From: Aquarana catesbeiana
Lineage: Eukaryota > Chordata > Amphibia > Anura > Ranidae
Direction of reading: 5' to 3'
Assembly (NCBI RefSeq): GCF_042186555.1
Contig: NC_133333.1
Coordinates: 67,649,555-67,713,554 of the forward strand
DNA length: 64,000 bases
In this document: positions 53,355 to 64,000 of the stretch, in pieces
Position numbering within the stretch: position 1 is the first letter of the stretch
How the letters are laid out: each line of letters opens with the position of its first letter
Notes under the pieces: model-generated
Databases searched by the model: none
Told to the model about the DNA's origin: nothing
The model's input: only the letters and a program-made list of their open reading frames with translations
Position numbers and translations under genes: made by a program

Positions 53355-56300
53355 GTTTTTTTTTTTTGTTTAATATATTTTTATTGAAGAAAGATATATC
53401 ATATGTACAAATATAATGCAATGTACTTAACACTTCTAGCTTTTCAGCAACATAAGATATAGTACTCTTTGAATCCAATAATTGGAAAATTACAGTTGAT
53501 ACATCCAGGAATAGACATATAATCAACAGAACAGCTGATTGGAGAAAGGATGTTAACTAAGTGAGCACCATAGTCTAAATATAATTAAATAGAAGGTATT
53601 GCTTTATTTTAATAAAGGTAAACATCAGGAAAAAGTAATGTTAGTGAAAGAAAGGATAGAGAAGAAAGAATTGAAGATGGGAGAGTGAGAGGGAAGGAAG
53701 TTGCTGGTATGCTAGACCAAGTATTGAGCAGAGGGGAGGATTAACCTAAGTAGGTGCTGAATGGCTACTCTAGAGTATTATGTTTAAGGGGTTAGAGCAA
53801 GAGATTTGTATATGTGGTGGTAGACTGAATTTTTTTCCAAGGTTCCCAGATTAGGTAATGTTTCTGGGAGGTCCCTCTAATGTTGTGTGTGATACTCTCC
53901 ATGAGGTGTACATCGTCAACCGATTGTAGCCAGGATTTCATAGAAGGAACAGCTGGTTGGCCCCACAAAGTGGGAATTAAGGCCTTGGCGGCATTCAATA
54001 GGTGAGGAATGATTGAGCGTTTATACGACTTTATGGGAGTTTTTGTGACGTGAAAAAGGATAGCCCATGGGTCATTTGGTATATGAACATCAGCAATCTG
54101 AGCAATCAAACTACGGATATCATCCCAATACGGTCTAATCAGTGGGCAAAACCACCATATGTGTGCATGAGTAGCTTTGTTCCCATAGTTCCTCCAGCAC
54201 AATGGGGAACTGGCGGGGAACATTTGGTTTAAACGAGCTGGGGTGTAATGCCATCTAGTGAGCAATTTATAGTTGACTTCTGACATTCTTGAGGCTAAGG
54301 ACGAGGTATGGGCTAATAGTAGGATCCTATTTTTTTGATTGTCAGTCAAGGAGAGATCAAGATCAGTTTCCCATTTAGTCAGATAAGGGGGGGGGGGGGG
54401 GTCAGGGTTTTGAAGAGTAATAAGGGCTTTGTAGAATAAAGAGATGCTATGTAAAGGGGGATCTTTTGGATAAAATATTACTTCTATATCGTTTAGGCCA
54501 CTGACGCCCCCAAGTGGAGTAGGAAGAGAGCTTAAGAAATGTTGTGTTTGGTGGTATCTCCACCTATCCAGGAACGTGGCGGGTTTAGGAGTGAGGATCG
54601 CAGATAGGGGTTTAAGTACATTACCATTTAGAATGTGATGCAATAGGAGGGGTTCTTCTGCCCTCCAGGATTTAAAACCTGGGTCCAGAAGGCCTGGCAG
54701 AAAGAATGTGTGATTGAGGAGAGGTAGTAAAGGTGAGTCATAGTTCCAGGAGTATTTTTTTATGTAGTGCGTCCCATACATCCAGAGAGGAGATGGTAAG
54801 GGCCGAAGTGGAACGGGCAAGGTTCCTGTGGGATCGGGGTATCCAGGGAGCCATTGAAAGGTCTACACCGCTTAGGGAATACTCAATTTGTACCCATAGC
54901 TTTGAGTTAAGGGCATATTTCCATTCAGCAAGTCTGGTCAATACAGTTGCCTGATAATATGCTTTAAAATTAGGAAGTGCCAGGCCACCTGAGCATTTAG
55001 AACGAAACAATATCTCCCTGGATATTCTAGGATGTCTGTCCTTCCAGATAAAGCGGGAAATCATGGACTGTAGAATAGTGAAAAATCCCACTGGGACACC
55101 TAGTGGTAGCATTTGAAAGAGGAAGAGGATGCGAGGTAGTATGTTCATTTTAATTATATTAACCTTCCCCAACCAGGTGTGGGATAAGTTAGACCATTTT
55201 CGTAGGTCCGTTCTGATTTTGTTTAGCATGGGAATGTAATTGCATCGAAAAAGGGATTGTAGATTAGATGTAAGATAAACACCTAGGTATTTCATGCAAT
55301 TCGATTCCCATCTAAAAGGAAAAAGGGTTTTAAGGGAAAGAGTCTCGGACTTAGGAATGTTAATGTTTAGAATTTTGGATTTAGACAAATGTATTTTAAA
55401 ATTAGATATTGATTGAAACGTAGTAAATGCATACATCAAATTCGGAATCGAGATTCGAGGTTGTTGGATAAAAAATAGTACATCGTCTGCGTATGCCGCG
55501 TATTTGTGGGATCTATTGCCTATTTGTATGCCTTTGATATTGGCATTGTTCCTGATTGTGGCGAGAAAAGGTTCTAAAGTGATAGCAAATAGAAGGGGGG
55601 AGAGGGGACATCCCTGCCTGGTTCCATTATGTAAGACAAAGGGGTCACTTAGCGTTCCGTTAATCCTAACTTGAGCAGAAGGGTTAGAGTAAAGGGAGGA
55701 AATACGGTAAAACATTTTTCCTGTCGCATCATGGCAACATACACCTATGGGTTGTGGCTCCGCCCCCGCAACCTGATAGGACCGCGTAGCTATTAAAGTC
55801 TGAGAGAGCCCCTGCCCCAGCATTCTCCTTTTTTTCCTCACCTGTCAAGGACCGAAAACATGCATCCCTTACCTAAAACATTCGCCCCAGCCAGGTTCTA
55901 GCCTCTCCTGGGTGGAAGTCCTATCCTGTACAGCCTCTAAATGAGCTCAATGGAAGGAACCCCACTCTGATGGTCTCAGGGGTATGTTACAATACATTAC
56001 AAACCTTAAACAGGTTTATGGATCGCAGCGGTCTCCAGCTCCTTTCTGTGCACCTGTGGGTAACTTCCCCTCCTGTCTGTCTCCATAGCTCCAGCTTGTC
56101 AGGACATCCCACTTTCCAGCTTCCAAAATGGCGTCGGAGGCCTCAGAGCGCATCTGAGCATGCTCGAGCGTGACGTCATCACCCCAGGACGGCGGCAAGT
56201 TTAAAAATGCTGTAATGTCAGCATTTTCTTGTCTCTTCTCTCCTGAGCCTGTAAGGGGGAATTTTGACCGGATTTCTTTTGCTACTCTACCCAGCTGTTC

Positions 56301-56527
56301 TACCCTGTCTCTCTCTTGCTATCTCCACGCCCAGGTAAGATCTATGATGGCTTTTTTCTTTGCTTGTTTACTATCTGCTATCCCATGCATGCTAAGCCAC
56401 CTATATAATTATAGGTTGATTCATCACCTTTCATGGAGACTGTTGCCCAGGTAGACCATCGCCAGCCTACTAGGTAAGAGGGGATGATGGGTAAGTATGA
56501 AGAGAAGGAAAAAGAGAGCCCTCACTA

Positions 56528-57975
56528 ATGCTGTTTAAATTGAACAGCCCCACCAGGTCTTCCAGATCATCACATTCAAGACGAGGGGAGCCTTCAAGAA
56601 GGAGCCGCTCAAGCCACAGGCAGAGTCGCTCAGAGCGCGGCAGAAGTCGCTCAAGTCGCAGAAGCCGCTCAAGTCGCAGGAGGAGCAGATCAAGTCGCAG
56701 GAGAAGCCGATCAAGATCAAGGCATAGTCGCTCCCACCACAAAAAATCCCCTGCGCGCAGGAAATCTCCTGTCACCCAGCCTTCCCGTCCACCCGGGAAC
56801 TCCTGCTGGATTTGCTGTGCTACAGCACTTCCAGACAAACTGGCCTGTCGCACATGCTTCATTGAGGCAACTAAGGACAGAGAAACAGAGGCAAGAGAAC
56901 CAATTGATCCATCACCACAAGTCGCAGAGCCAGAAGCCAGCAGACCTATACAAAGTACCTCATCCACTGCCCCATCATCATCAAAGACGTCAGACCCTCT
57001 CTCTGACACTGATGATCTAGAGGCATCCACCGGCTTCGACTTCTCATTGATCGACCCATTCGTGAAGTCAGTAAAAGAGGCGATCGACTGGGTGGAAGAA
57101 AAAGAAACTCCTCAAAAAGTGAGGAAATACTTTCCAAATCTTAAAAAGACCCAGAGAACTTCCCGTTCATTGAGGAACTTGAGGATCTAATTAAGGATGA
57201 GTGGCAAAAGCCAGAGAAAAAAACTGGCCTCAGCAACAGATTATCAAAACTCTATCCACTTAAAGAGCCTAACGTCAACCCACTAATATCTCCTCCAGTG
57301 GTCGACTCCTCCCTAATGCGCCTCGCCAGGCACGTAACACTTCCAATAGAGGATGCAGTCACATTCAAAGACGTCCTGGATAGAAAGATCGATCTGGATC
57401 TTAAGAGAACCTACCTCTCGGCAGGTGGCGCTTGCAGGCCAGCAATAGCATTGGCTGCCGTCGGTAAGGCTATCTCAAGCTGGTCCACGATGGCCGAGAA
57501 GTTGGTATCGGAAGGAATAGAGCAGGAGAAAGTTATCTCAGCACTCCAAGAACTTAGTCTTGCAGGCGACTTTGTCGCAGAAGCCTCTGTGGATATAATT
57601 AAAACCACTTCAAGAGCAATGTTAAGCTCAGTAATGGCCAGAAGGGCGCTCTGGTTAAAACCCTGGTCGGCAGATCCCTCCTCAAAATCCAATTGGTGCA
57701 AAATACCCTTTGATGGCGTAAACCTTTTTGGAGAAAAACTGGACGTGGCTATTTCTAAAGTCACGGGGGGAAAATCGGGACTCATCCCTTCAGATAGGAG
57801 GCCCAGGCAGCAGAGACCACCGGTTTCTAGAAGAAATCTGCCAGATAAATACAGAGAGGCAAGATCCTACAGGCCCGGAAAAGAGTATAGGAGGAACTGG
57901 AAGAATCCCCAGTCATCATTCCTCAAGCTCCAAAAGTCTAAGACCCCTGCGTCAGGGGAACAAAAGTCTTTTTGA
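56528..57975 (+). pseudogene. DIRS gag-like ORF1, one frameshift
   Basis: The first part (56528-57190) is a long Arg/Ser-rich tract and then a CWICC ... CRTCF Cys cluster. The frame shifts near 57155 and continues (ELEDLIKDEWQKPEK, through SSLMRLARHV) to a stop at 57975. The product would be the structural protein of the element. The RS tract resembles that of splicing proteins, a known habit of DIRS gag. Only the single frameshift breaks it. Confidence 0.8.
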
Positions 57976-60023
57976 AGGTGCGTCCGCCCAACCAGCTTTA
58001 GTGGGGGCCAGACTCATGAGTTTCAAGCAGGTCTGGGCGGATACAATAAAGGACCCATGGACGATAGACACTGTCCAGTTCGGCCACAAATGGAAATTCA
58101 AGACACGGGCTCCAAGAGACCAATTCTCTGTAACCAGATTACAAAAGGATGCTACTGACAAAGTACGTCCAAGACCTGTTACAAAAGGAAGCCATAGTGG
58201 AAGTTCCAATATCCCAAAGGTCAACGGGATTCTACTCCCCGTTGTTTCTGGTGAAGAAGAAATCGGGGGATCTACACCCTGTCTTAGATCTAAAGCAGGG
58301 GTCTCAAACTGGCGGCCCTCCAGCTGTTGCGAAACTACAAGTCCCATCATGTCTCTGCCTGTGGGAGTCATGCTTGTAACTGTCAGCCTTGCAATGCCTC
58401 ATGGGACTTGTAGTTTTGCAGCAGCTGGAGGGCCACCAGTTTGAGACCCCTGATCTAAAGAATCTCAATCGCTCAATCTTAGTCGAGACATTCAAAATGG
58501 AGAGCCTCCAGTCAATTCTTCGGGCCATGAATATCGGGGATTGGATGCTTTCCGTCGATTTACAAGACGCCTATCTGCACGTCCCCATTCACATCTCATT
58601 CCAAAAATTTCTCCGCTTTGCGGTAGGTCTACATCATTTTCAATTCCGAAGCCTCCCGTTCGGGATCTCCTCCGCTCCAAGGACATTCACAAAAATCTTA
58701 CTGCCAGTAATAGCCTTACTAAGAGAACAAGGATTGAGGGTCCATCATTACCTGGACGACATCCTTTTGCTAGCAGACAATCAGGATTCCCTTCTACTGC
58801 ATCGATCGATTCTGATTACCACCCTACAAAACTTCGGCTGGATCATAAACTGGGGGAAAAGCAATCTGCAGCCCACTCAGAGAATGATATTCCTGGGGGC
58901 GGAACTAGACACCCGTCTCAATACGGTGGAACTTCCGCAGGAAAAAATTCCCAGCCTCATTCAGAAGGCAAGAAAGTTATTAGCCTCTACCACACTACCA
59001 GCCCGGGAGTACCTCAGCATACTGGGGTCATTCTCAGCAACCATCCCAATGGTACAATGGGCCCAATGGAACACCAGACCTCTGCAAGCATCATTGTTAA
59101 AACAATGGAACGGGGTATCATTGTCTCAGCCGATCGCAGTCCAGAAAGAAATAAAACAATCACTCTGGTGGTGGACCAGATTGAACAATCTGAAGAGATG
59201 CAGGCATATAGTCCCTCTTCCTCAGGAAATAATCACTTCAGACGCCAGCCTGAAGGGCTGGGGGGCACACTACCGCCATCACGCAGTCCAGGGCCTTTGG
59301 ACATTCAGAACACAGAACGTGGTTTCAAATATATTGGAGATGAAAGCAGCTTTCCAAGCTCTGTTAGCCTTCAGCCCCCTCCTCAGGGGGAAAGAGGTCC
59401 TGCTAAAATTGGACAACAGAGTGGCAGTTGCCTATATCAACAGGCAGGGGGGCGCCAGGAGTCGCTCCATGATGCGGGAAGTCCGTCCAGTCTTCGAGTG
59501 GGCACAGCTGAACCTGTCGGGATTAATGGCAGCGTATGTCCCAGGAGTCCAAAATCAACTAGCCGACTCTCTAAGTCGGACCTTTGTATCAAACAACGAG
59601 TGGGCCTTAAGTCACCAAGCCTTTACCCTCATAACCCAGACCTGGGGGATACCGGATATAGACCTGGCGGCAACACCGGTCAACACGAAATGCCAGAGAT
59701 ATCTAGCCAGAATTCCTTTCCCATCGGCAGAAGGCACGGATTGCCTACAACACGACTGGAACTTCCGTTTGGGGTACATATTTCCGCCAACACCACTCAT
59801 TCCGAGATTCTTACTCAGACTCAAGAGGTCGAAAGCCACAGTGCTAGCAGTCCTCCCATTTTGGCCGAGACGACCATGGTTTACAACGCTCCTCCAATTG
59901 AGCACAGCAGAACCACTGACACTCCCAATGACAGCGGATATACTGTCGCAGGGGCAACTCCTTCACCCATTTCCGGAGAGGCTGCATCTAACAGCATGGA
60001 GATTGAAAGGACTAGGTTCTTAG
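57728..60023 (+). pseudogene. DIRS reverse transcriptase/RNase H, frameshift and MITE
   Basis: The N-terminal part (ALVGARLMSFKQVWADTI) overlaps the end of gag in another frame. Near 58145 the frame changes to the one that runs to 60023. RT motifs are SGDLHPVLDLK, then (after the MITE) SVDLQDAYLHVPI and HHYLDDILLLA with both Asp (58755-58760). RNase H motifs are TSDASLKGWGAHY and LLKLDNRVAVAYI. The MITE at 58296-58452 with its duplication adds exactly 55 codons, so the frame is kept but a stop at 58377-58382 falls inside it. Beyond the MITE the ORF is open for 544 codons. Confidence 0.88.
58296..58452. mobile_element. hAT MITE inside the DIRS RT
   Basis: The 8-bp duplication ATCTAAAG (58288-58295, 58453-58460) flanks CAGGGGTCTCAAACTGGCGG ... 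CAGTTTGAGACCCCTG. The element is an almost perfect palindrome of 157 bp. Its length plus duplication is 165, a multiple of three. Confidence 0.95.
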
Positions 60024-61030
60024 TCCAAGGTTGCTCCCAGAAAGTGATAGACACTCTCCTCCAGGCCAGAAAATCCACGACCAATAAAACCTATAAAAGG
60101 GTCTGGGAGAGTTTTCTCTTAGTCACACAACAGCAATCCTGGAACCCGGCATCTCCATCAGTTCCTCAGATCCTCGAGTTTCTCCAGTTAGGTCTAGATA
60201 AAGGTCTTAGGTCTAGTACCCTGAAGGTACATGTATCAGCCCTATCCGCTATGACAGGAGTGAAATGGGCTCAAGAACCTCTCATCATCCAATTTCAGAA
60301 GGCTTGCCTAAAGCTGAGACCACCTAGGAAACCTTCCTTCCCGACATGGGATCTTTCAGTAGTGTTGGAAGCCTTATCCCATGAGCCATTTTTTCCGTTA
60401 GAGAATGTTTCCCTGTGGGACCTAACTCTCAAAGTCACTTTCCTAATAGCAATTACATCAGCTAAAAGGGTATCGGAAATTCAGGCCTTACAGGCTAAGG
60501 AACCATACTTGATGTTCTATCCAGACAAAGTAGTCTTAAAACCATCGGATCGCTTCATCCCGAAAGTGTCATCATCTTTCCACTTTAACCAAGAACTATG
60601 TCTCCCCACCCTATCCACAGAACAGGGTGATCCACATCCGCTTGACATAAAGTCGAATATCCAGGCCTACCTCCTGGCAACCAGCAATTTAAGGAAGACA
60701 GAGGACCTACTGGTCATTCCTCATGGGTTTAGAAGAGGACAAGCAGCAACCTCTCGCACCATCGCAGCATGGTTGGTGAAGATCATTAAGAGAGCTTACG
60801 CATCTAACAATGCACGAGTACCTGAGGGCTTAAGGGCACACTCCACAAGGGCAATGGCGACCTCCTGGGCGGCCTACTGCAGGGTATCAGCCGAAACCAT
60901 CTGCAAAGCAGCCACTTGGTCTTCGAAAACCACTTTTATCTCTCATTATAAAGTGGACTCCGCTAGATTGTCCACGGTAGAATTTGGGAGAGCAATTATT
61001 CAGGCTAACTCCTCAATACCTTCTAAATAA
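59960..61030 (+). CDS. DIRS tyrosine recombinase
   Basis: The frame ending at 61030 is open from 58541, but the part before about 59960 is antiparallel in content to the RT frame and looks like overlap. The recombinase proper starts around ERTRFLVQGCSQKVIDTLL, with a core-binding region (STTNKTYKRVWESF, LRSSTLKVHVSALSAM) and catalytic residues: Arg in SAKRVSEIQAL, HSTR (60840-60851) in LRAHSTRAMATSW, and Tyr in FISHYKVD. No break. It would integrate the circular cDNA. It overlaps the RT frame by about 60 bases, as usual in DIRS. Confidence 0.88.
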   Translation, partial: PSPISGEAASNSMEIERTRFLVQGCSQKVIDTLLQARKSTTNKTYKRVWESFLLVTQQQSWNPASPSVPQILEFLQLGLDKGLRSSTLKVHVSALSAMTGVKWAQEPLIIQFQKACLKLRPPRKPSFPTWDLSVVLEALSHEPFFPLENVSLWDLTLKVTFLIAITSAKRVSEIQALQAKEPYLMFYPDKVVLKPSDRFIPKVSSSFHFNQELCLPTLSTEQGDPHPLDIKSNIQAYLLATSNLRKTEDLLVIPHGFRRGQAATSRTIAAWLVKIIKRAYASNNARVPEGLRAHSTRAMATSWAAYCRVSAETICKAATWSSKTTFISHYKVDSARLSTVEFGRAIIQANSSIPSK

Positions 61031-61700
61031 AAAACTTATCTTTTGCTCATACCCACCCAGTTTGCGAGTTATTCCCCATAGGTGTATGCTGCCATGATGC
61101 GACAGGAAAACGGAAAATTGTATACTCACCTTTCCGTAATTTTCCTTTCCTGTCGCATCTCATGGCAGCATACAAATGCCCACCCATCTGAGGTGAGGTA
61201 TATATACACGGAGAATGCTGGGGCAGGGGCTCTCTCAGACTTTAATAGCTACGCGGTCCTATCAGGTTGCGGGGGCGGAGCCACAACCCATAGGTGTATG
61301 CTGCCTTGAGATGCGACAGGAAAGGAAAATTACGGAAAGGTGAGTATACAATTTTCCGTTTTGGACCCATACCGAAGTGGCGTAAGGTCAACTTAAGGTA
61401 CTCCCAGTCCACCCTATCAAAAGCTTTTTCTGCATCAGTGGAGAGGAGTAGGGTGGGCTGGGAGTGCCGCCGAACATACTGAATTAGGGATATTGCCCGA
61501 AGGGAATTATCTTTTGTTTCTCTAGTGGGTATGAAACCTGTTTGATCCGCTGATATCCAATTTGGTATAAGGGGAAGTAATCGGTTTGCCATTACTTTTG
61601 CGAATAACTTAATGTCAACGTTTATTAACGATATTGGTCTAAAACTATTACAAAGGGTAGGGTCTTTGTCTGGTTTGGGAATGACTGTGATATGGAATGA

Positions 61701-62030
61701 CTCTGGTATGTGTCAGCTCATCCACATCTTCCACCGTTAACTGAAATTGGGATCTGCCTGCTGTCTCTGTGTGTGTGTGTCTCTGGTATGTGTCAGCTCA
61801 TCCACATCTTCCACCGTTAACTGAAATTGGGATCTGCCTGCTGTCTCTGTGTGTGTGTGTCTCTGGTATGTGTCAGCTCATTCACATCTTCCACTGTTAA
61901 CTGAAATTGGGATCTGCCTGCTGTCTCTGTGTGTGTGTGTCTCTGGTATGTGTCAGCTCATCCACATCTTCCACCGTTAACTGAAATTGGGATCTGCCTG
62001 CTGTCTCTGTGTGTGTGTGTCTCTGGTATG
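61701..62030 (+). repeat. 80-bp tandem repeats
   Basis: CTCTGGTATGTGTCAGCTCA begins at 61701, 61781, 61861 and 61941, with a partial fifth at 62021. Units are nearly identical and end in (GT)n. They lie between L1 copy 2 and the LINE leader, and may be the 5' end of that LINE. Confidence 0.95.
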
Positions 62031-62467
62031 TGGCCTTCTCTATCTGTTGCCCTGTGCGAACAACCATGACATTATTTGTTGATCTGGACTGTCTTACCTA
62101 AGTTTTATGTGTTGATCTTATCTTGGCCTCTTGCTATTCTGACTTTTGAAGCAAAAAGTCCACTTTGATTGCTAGGCACTCTTATAGTCACTCATGATTA
62201 ATTAACGAACTTCAACCCCACCCTTATAACAGTACATATTTGAGCATCCTTAAGGGGTGAGCACATTGCTCGGGGAACACATTGCATGGGGCTTCTATCC
62301 TTAAGGCTTCTATCTCTAAGTGATTCTTTCTACAAGTGATATGCACTTCATTCTCTGCACTTCAGCGATTGCATGAAGCAAACAAATACAGCAATCTGCA
62401 CTGGAAATCAGCTAACAGACTGCAGGTGACCCTGTCTCTCTATTAAGCTCTCCTTCCACTCTGTAAC
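62031..62467 (+). other. Probable 5' leader of the terminal LINE
   Basis: 437 bp without an ORF, leading into the LINE ORF. No TATA box or other clear signal. I take it as the untranslated region of the LINE because no boundary is seen. Confidence 0.5.
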
Positions 62468-64000
62468 ATGCACTCTCTACCACTGCTTCTGACACTCCTC
62501 TCCTCTCTCCTCAAACTCTCTTACCTTCACCCCCCCTCTCCACCCCCCTGCTTATACATATCACCCTGCCTTCTGTCTTCTCCCTACTACTGCTCTTACC
62601 AACTCTCGCTCATTCTACATCCATACACTGATAAAACCTCCAGTACTCTGAGACATGCCCCTTCACATAAATCACAGTCCCACATTACCTCCCTCACCCT
62701 CCTGCTTCTCCTAATCACTGGTGACATATCCCCAAACCCTGGGCCACCATCATCTGTCTTTGCCCATCGCTCCCATCCCCCTACACCCTCTGTCAGGAGC
62801 CGCAACCCACAGAACTTGGTCTCTATTCCTCTTTCCATAACCAGCCCCCCCTTTTCCTGTGCCCTGTGGAATGCACGTTCTGTCTGCAACAAACTCACCG
62901 CCCTCCACGACCTCTTCATCACAAATTCCTTTAACCTACTTGCCATTACTGAAACCTGGCTTCATGAATCGGATACTATTTCTCCTGCTTCCCTCTCCCA
63001 TGGGGGCCTTCTCTGGACTCACTCCCCCAGACCAAGTGGACGGAAGGGAGGAGGAGTGGGAATCCTTCTAGCCCCATGCAGCACCTATCAGGTTCTTCAC
63101 CCACCTCCCTCTCTGACACTCTCCACTTTTGAGGCACACTGCATTCGTCTTTTCTCTCCCATTTCTCTAAGACTTGCTGTCATCTACCGGCCCCCTGGAC
63201 CAGTATCAGCCTTTCTTGATGACTTCTCTGCCTGGCTACCCTACTTTCTCTCTTCTGAAATCCCCACAATTATTCTTGGGGACTTCAACATCCCTGTCAA
63301 CACTAACACTACTATTACTTCTAAACTTCTCAGTCTAACCTCATCGCTTGACCTGAAGCAATGGATACAGGCTCCTACCCACTCCAATGGCAACACCCTT
63401 GACCTTGCCTTCTCCTATCTGTGCACTCCGTGCAACCTTTCCAACAATCCTCTCCCACTCTCTGATCACCACCTTATTAGTTTTGCTCTCTCCTTGTCTT
63501 CCACCTCTCCTCCCTCCAACCGCCTAACAGTTACACGTAGAAACCTTCGCCACCTCAACCCTTCTCTTCTCTACTCTGCTACTGATCACCTCTATGACAA
63601 AATCTCCCCCCGGTCCTGCCCCAACCTAGCTACTTTCATCTACAACAGCTCACTGTCTTCCTCCCTAGACAAGCTGGCCCCCCTCACTACACGCAGAATT
63701 AGGCCCCGACTGCTACAACCCTGGCAAACAGACGACACCAGAAGTCTCAGAAAACGTAGCCGCGCTCTTGAGCGCCTGTGGCATAAGACTAAGACCCAGG
63801 AAGACTTCACACAATATAAATCTGCCCTCCTACAATACTACTCCTGCCTTCACACTGCCAAACAGACCTACTTTATCACACTCATTAACACCTTCTCATC
63901 CAGTCCACGTCAACTCTTCTCTACCTTCAACACTCTACTCTGTCCTCCACTGCCTCCACCCACCAACTCACTCACTGCCCAGGAGATTGCCAATCACTTC
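62468..64000 (+). CDS. CR1/L2-like LINE ORF2, endonuclease part (partial)
   Basis: ATG at 62468 opens a frame of 511 codons with no stop to the window edge. After a low-complexity Leu/Ser/Pro lead comes LLLLLITGDISPNPGPPSS, typical of this LINE group, then an apurinic-type endonuclease: ALWNARSVCNKL, LLAITETWLHE (Glu), SGRKGGGVGIL, LAVIYRPPGP, IILGDFNIPV (63276-63302) and LPLSDHHLISF (63450-63480). The catalytic Asn, Glu, Asp and His positions are all present. The linker toward the RT follows (RRNLRHL ... SLDKLAPLTTRR). The reverse transcriptase would lie beyond the window. An uninterrupted frame suggests a young copy. Confidence 0.88.
   Translation, partial: MHSLPLLLTLLSSLLKLSYLHPPSPPPCLYISPCLLSSPYYCSYQLSLILHPYTDKTSSTLRHAPSHKSQSHITSLTLLLLLITGDISPNPGPPSSVFAHRSHPPTPSVRSRNPQNLVSIPLSITSPPFSCALWNARSVCNKLTALHDLFITNSFNLLAITETWLHESDTISPASLSHGGLLWTHSPRPSGRKGGGVGILLAPCSTYQVLHPPPSLTLSTFEAHCIRLFSPISLRLAVIYRPPGPVSAFLDDFSAWLPYFLSSEIPTIILGDFNIPVNTNTTITSKLLSLTSSLDLKQWIQAPTHSNGNTLDLAFSYLCTPCNLSNNPLPLSDHHLISFALSLSSTSPPSNRLTVTRRNLRHLNPSLLYSATDHLYDKISPRSCPNLATFIYNSSLSSSLDKLAPLTTRRIRPRLLQPWQTDDTRSLRKRSRALERLWHKTKTQEDFTQYKSALLQYYSCLHTAKQTYFITLINTFSSSPRQLFSTFNTLLCPPLPPPTNSLTAQEIANHF

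Larger units (their letters stand above)
55715..61360 (+). mobile_element. DIRS-type tyrosine-recombinase retroelement
   Basis: Inverted terminal repeats (55715-55830 and about 61212-61360) share CCTATGGGTTGTGGCTCCGC and its complement. An internal complementary region (about 61081-61200) repeats the sequence of the joined ends. ORFs in order: gag-like, RT/RNase H, and an overlapping tyrosine recombinase. L1 copy 2 is rebuilt without any duplicated bases beyond a shared TTT, as expected for DIRS, which integrates by recombination of a circle. 5.65 kb, including a 157-bp MITE. Confidence 0.93.
53355..61700 (-). mobile_element. L1/Tx1-like LINE copy 2, interrupted by DIRS and a LINE
   Basis: The A-tail (as T on this strand) is at 53355-53367. 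ORF2 runs upward to about 55714 and resumes at about 61361, exactly where the DIRS element ends. It is then cut near 61700 by the 80-bp repeats and LINE that follow. ORF1 and the 5' end lie outside the window. It is very similar to L1 copy 3 in shared parts. Confidence 0.88.
53792..61700 (-). pseudogene. L1 copy 2 ORF2, split
   Basis: The RT fingers lie at about 61700-61361 (ITVIPKPDKDP, RPISLINVDIKLFAKVMANR, LLLSTDAEKAFDRVDWEYL). Removing the DIRS element joins FGMGPK directly to MFYRISSLYS with no gap. The palm continues with GTRQGCPLSPLLFAI and YAADVLFF-type sequence that reads AAYADDVLFF, so both catalytic Asp residues survive. The C-terminal part ends at 53792. One frameshift lies near 54760. 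Without the DIRS insertion and that shift it would read through. Confidence 0.88.

Noticed and set aside
56528..57190. Host SR-type splicing factor
   Set aside because: The Arg/Ser tract lies inside the DIRS terminal repeats, lacks an RRM and is followed by the gag Cys cluster, so it is the DIRS gag.
58541..59960. Long frame upstream of the DIRS recombinase
   Set aside because: It overlaps the RT/RNase H frame and has no conserved motif until the recombinase region; I treat only the part from about 59960 as coding.
1..64000. Host protein-coding genes, tRNA, rRNA or CRISPR arrays
   Set aside because: Every coding region I can identify belongs to a mobile element. No tRNA-like or rRNA sequence was recognised, and the tandem repeats lack the spacer structure of CRISPR.

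Overview
This window is vertebrate nuclear DNA made almost entirely of transposable elements, with no host gene that I can support. The mix of families (Tc1, ZBED-type hAT, PIF/Harbinger, piggyBac, L1/Tx1-like LINEs, a CR1/L2-like LINE, a DIRS retroelement with tyrosine recombinase, and a Penelope-like element with GIY-YIG nuclease) points to an amphibian. I would guess a frog, probably ranid-like; that is inference from repeat style, not from a marker gene.

Layout. 1-208: right end of a TTAA-flanked piggyBac-like element set into a Tc1 copy (209-1733). 1735-2575: a repeat with a hammerhead-like motif, then a palindromic MITE. 3288-5890: a second Tc1 family, carrying a TA-flanked MITE and a foldback insertion with 9-bp target duplication. 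At a TTAA in its right inverted repeat (5891) starts a piggyBac element. Its non-coding 5' region is split by a Tc1 (6027-7806), a Harbinger MITE (8048-8481) and two large Harbingers: copy A (8872-21832, itself holding a 7.5-kb hAT) and copy B (21989-30061). The decayed piggyBac transposase is at 30158-32207. The piggyBac 3' repeats hold an L1-like element (33580-52408; about 5.5 kb once inserts are removed). That L1 is split by a head-to-head inverted Penelope pair (34161-44184), a fragment with a hammerhead-like motif (to 45689), a minisatellite-bearing hAT derivative (46518-47930) and a MITE (48062-48410). A second L1 (53355 to about 61700) is split by a DIRS element (about 55715-61360). 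The window ends in a LINE with an unbroken ORF that runs off the edge.

Insertion order can be read from target duplications and rebuilt empty sites. The deepest chain is Tc1 family 2 > piggyBac > L1 > Penelope pair > truncated L1. Most coding regions are broken by frameshifts, stops or insertions. The intact ones are the Penelope RT/GIY-YIG ORF, the Harbinger MADF and Myb-like genes, the DIRS recombinase and the terminal LINE ORF2 part.

Most noteworthy: (1) a recurring module of a TATA-like box followed about 30 nt later by a hammerhead-ribozyme-like core (8-nt left core, short helix II, GAAACnnGTY right core), found in several unrelated repeats and in both Penelope arms; (2) Harbinger elements carrying three genes: transposase, a Myb/SANT-like gene, and a divergently transcribed MADF gene; (3) a hAT whose leader holds four 167-bp repeats, each with its own TATA box.
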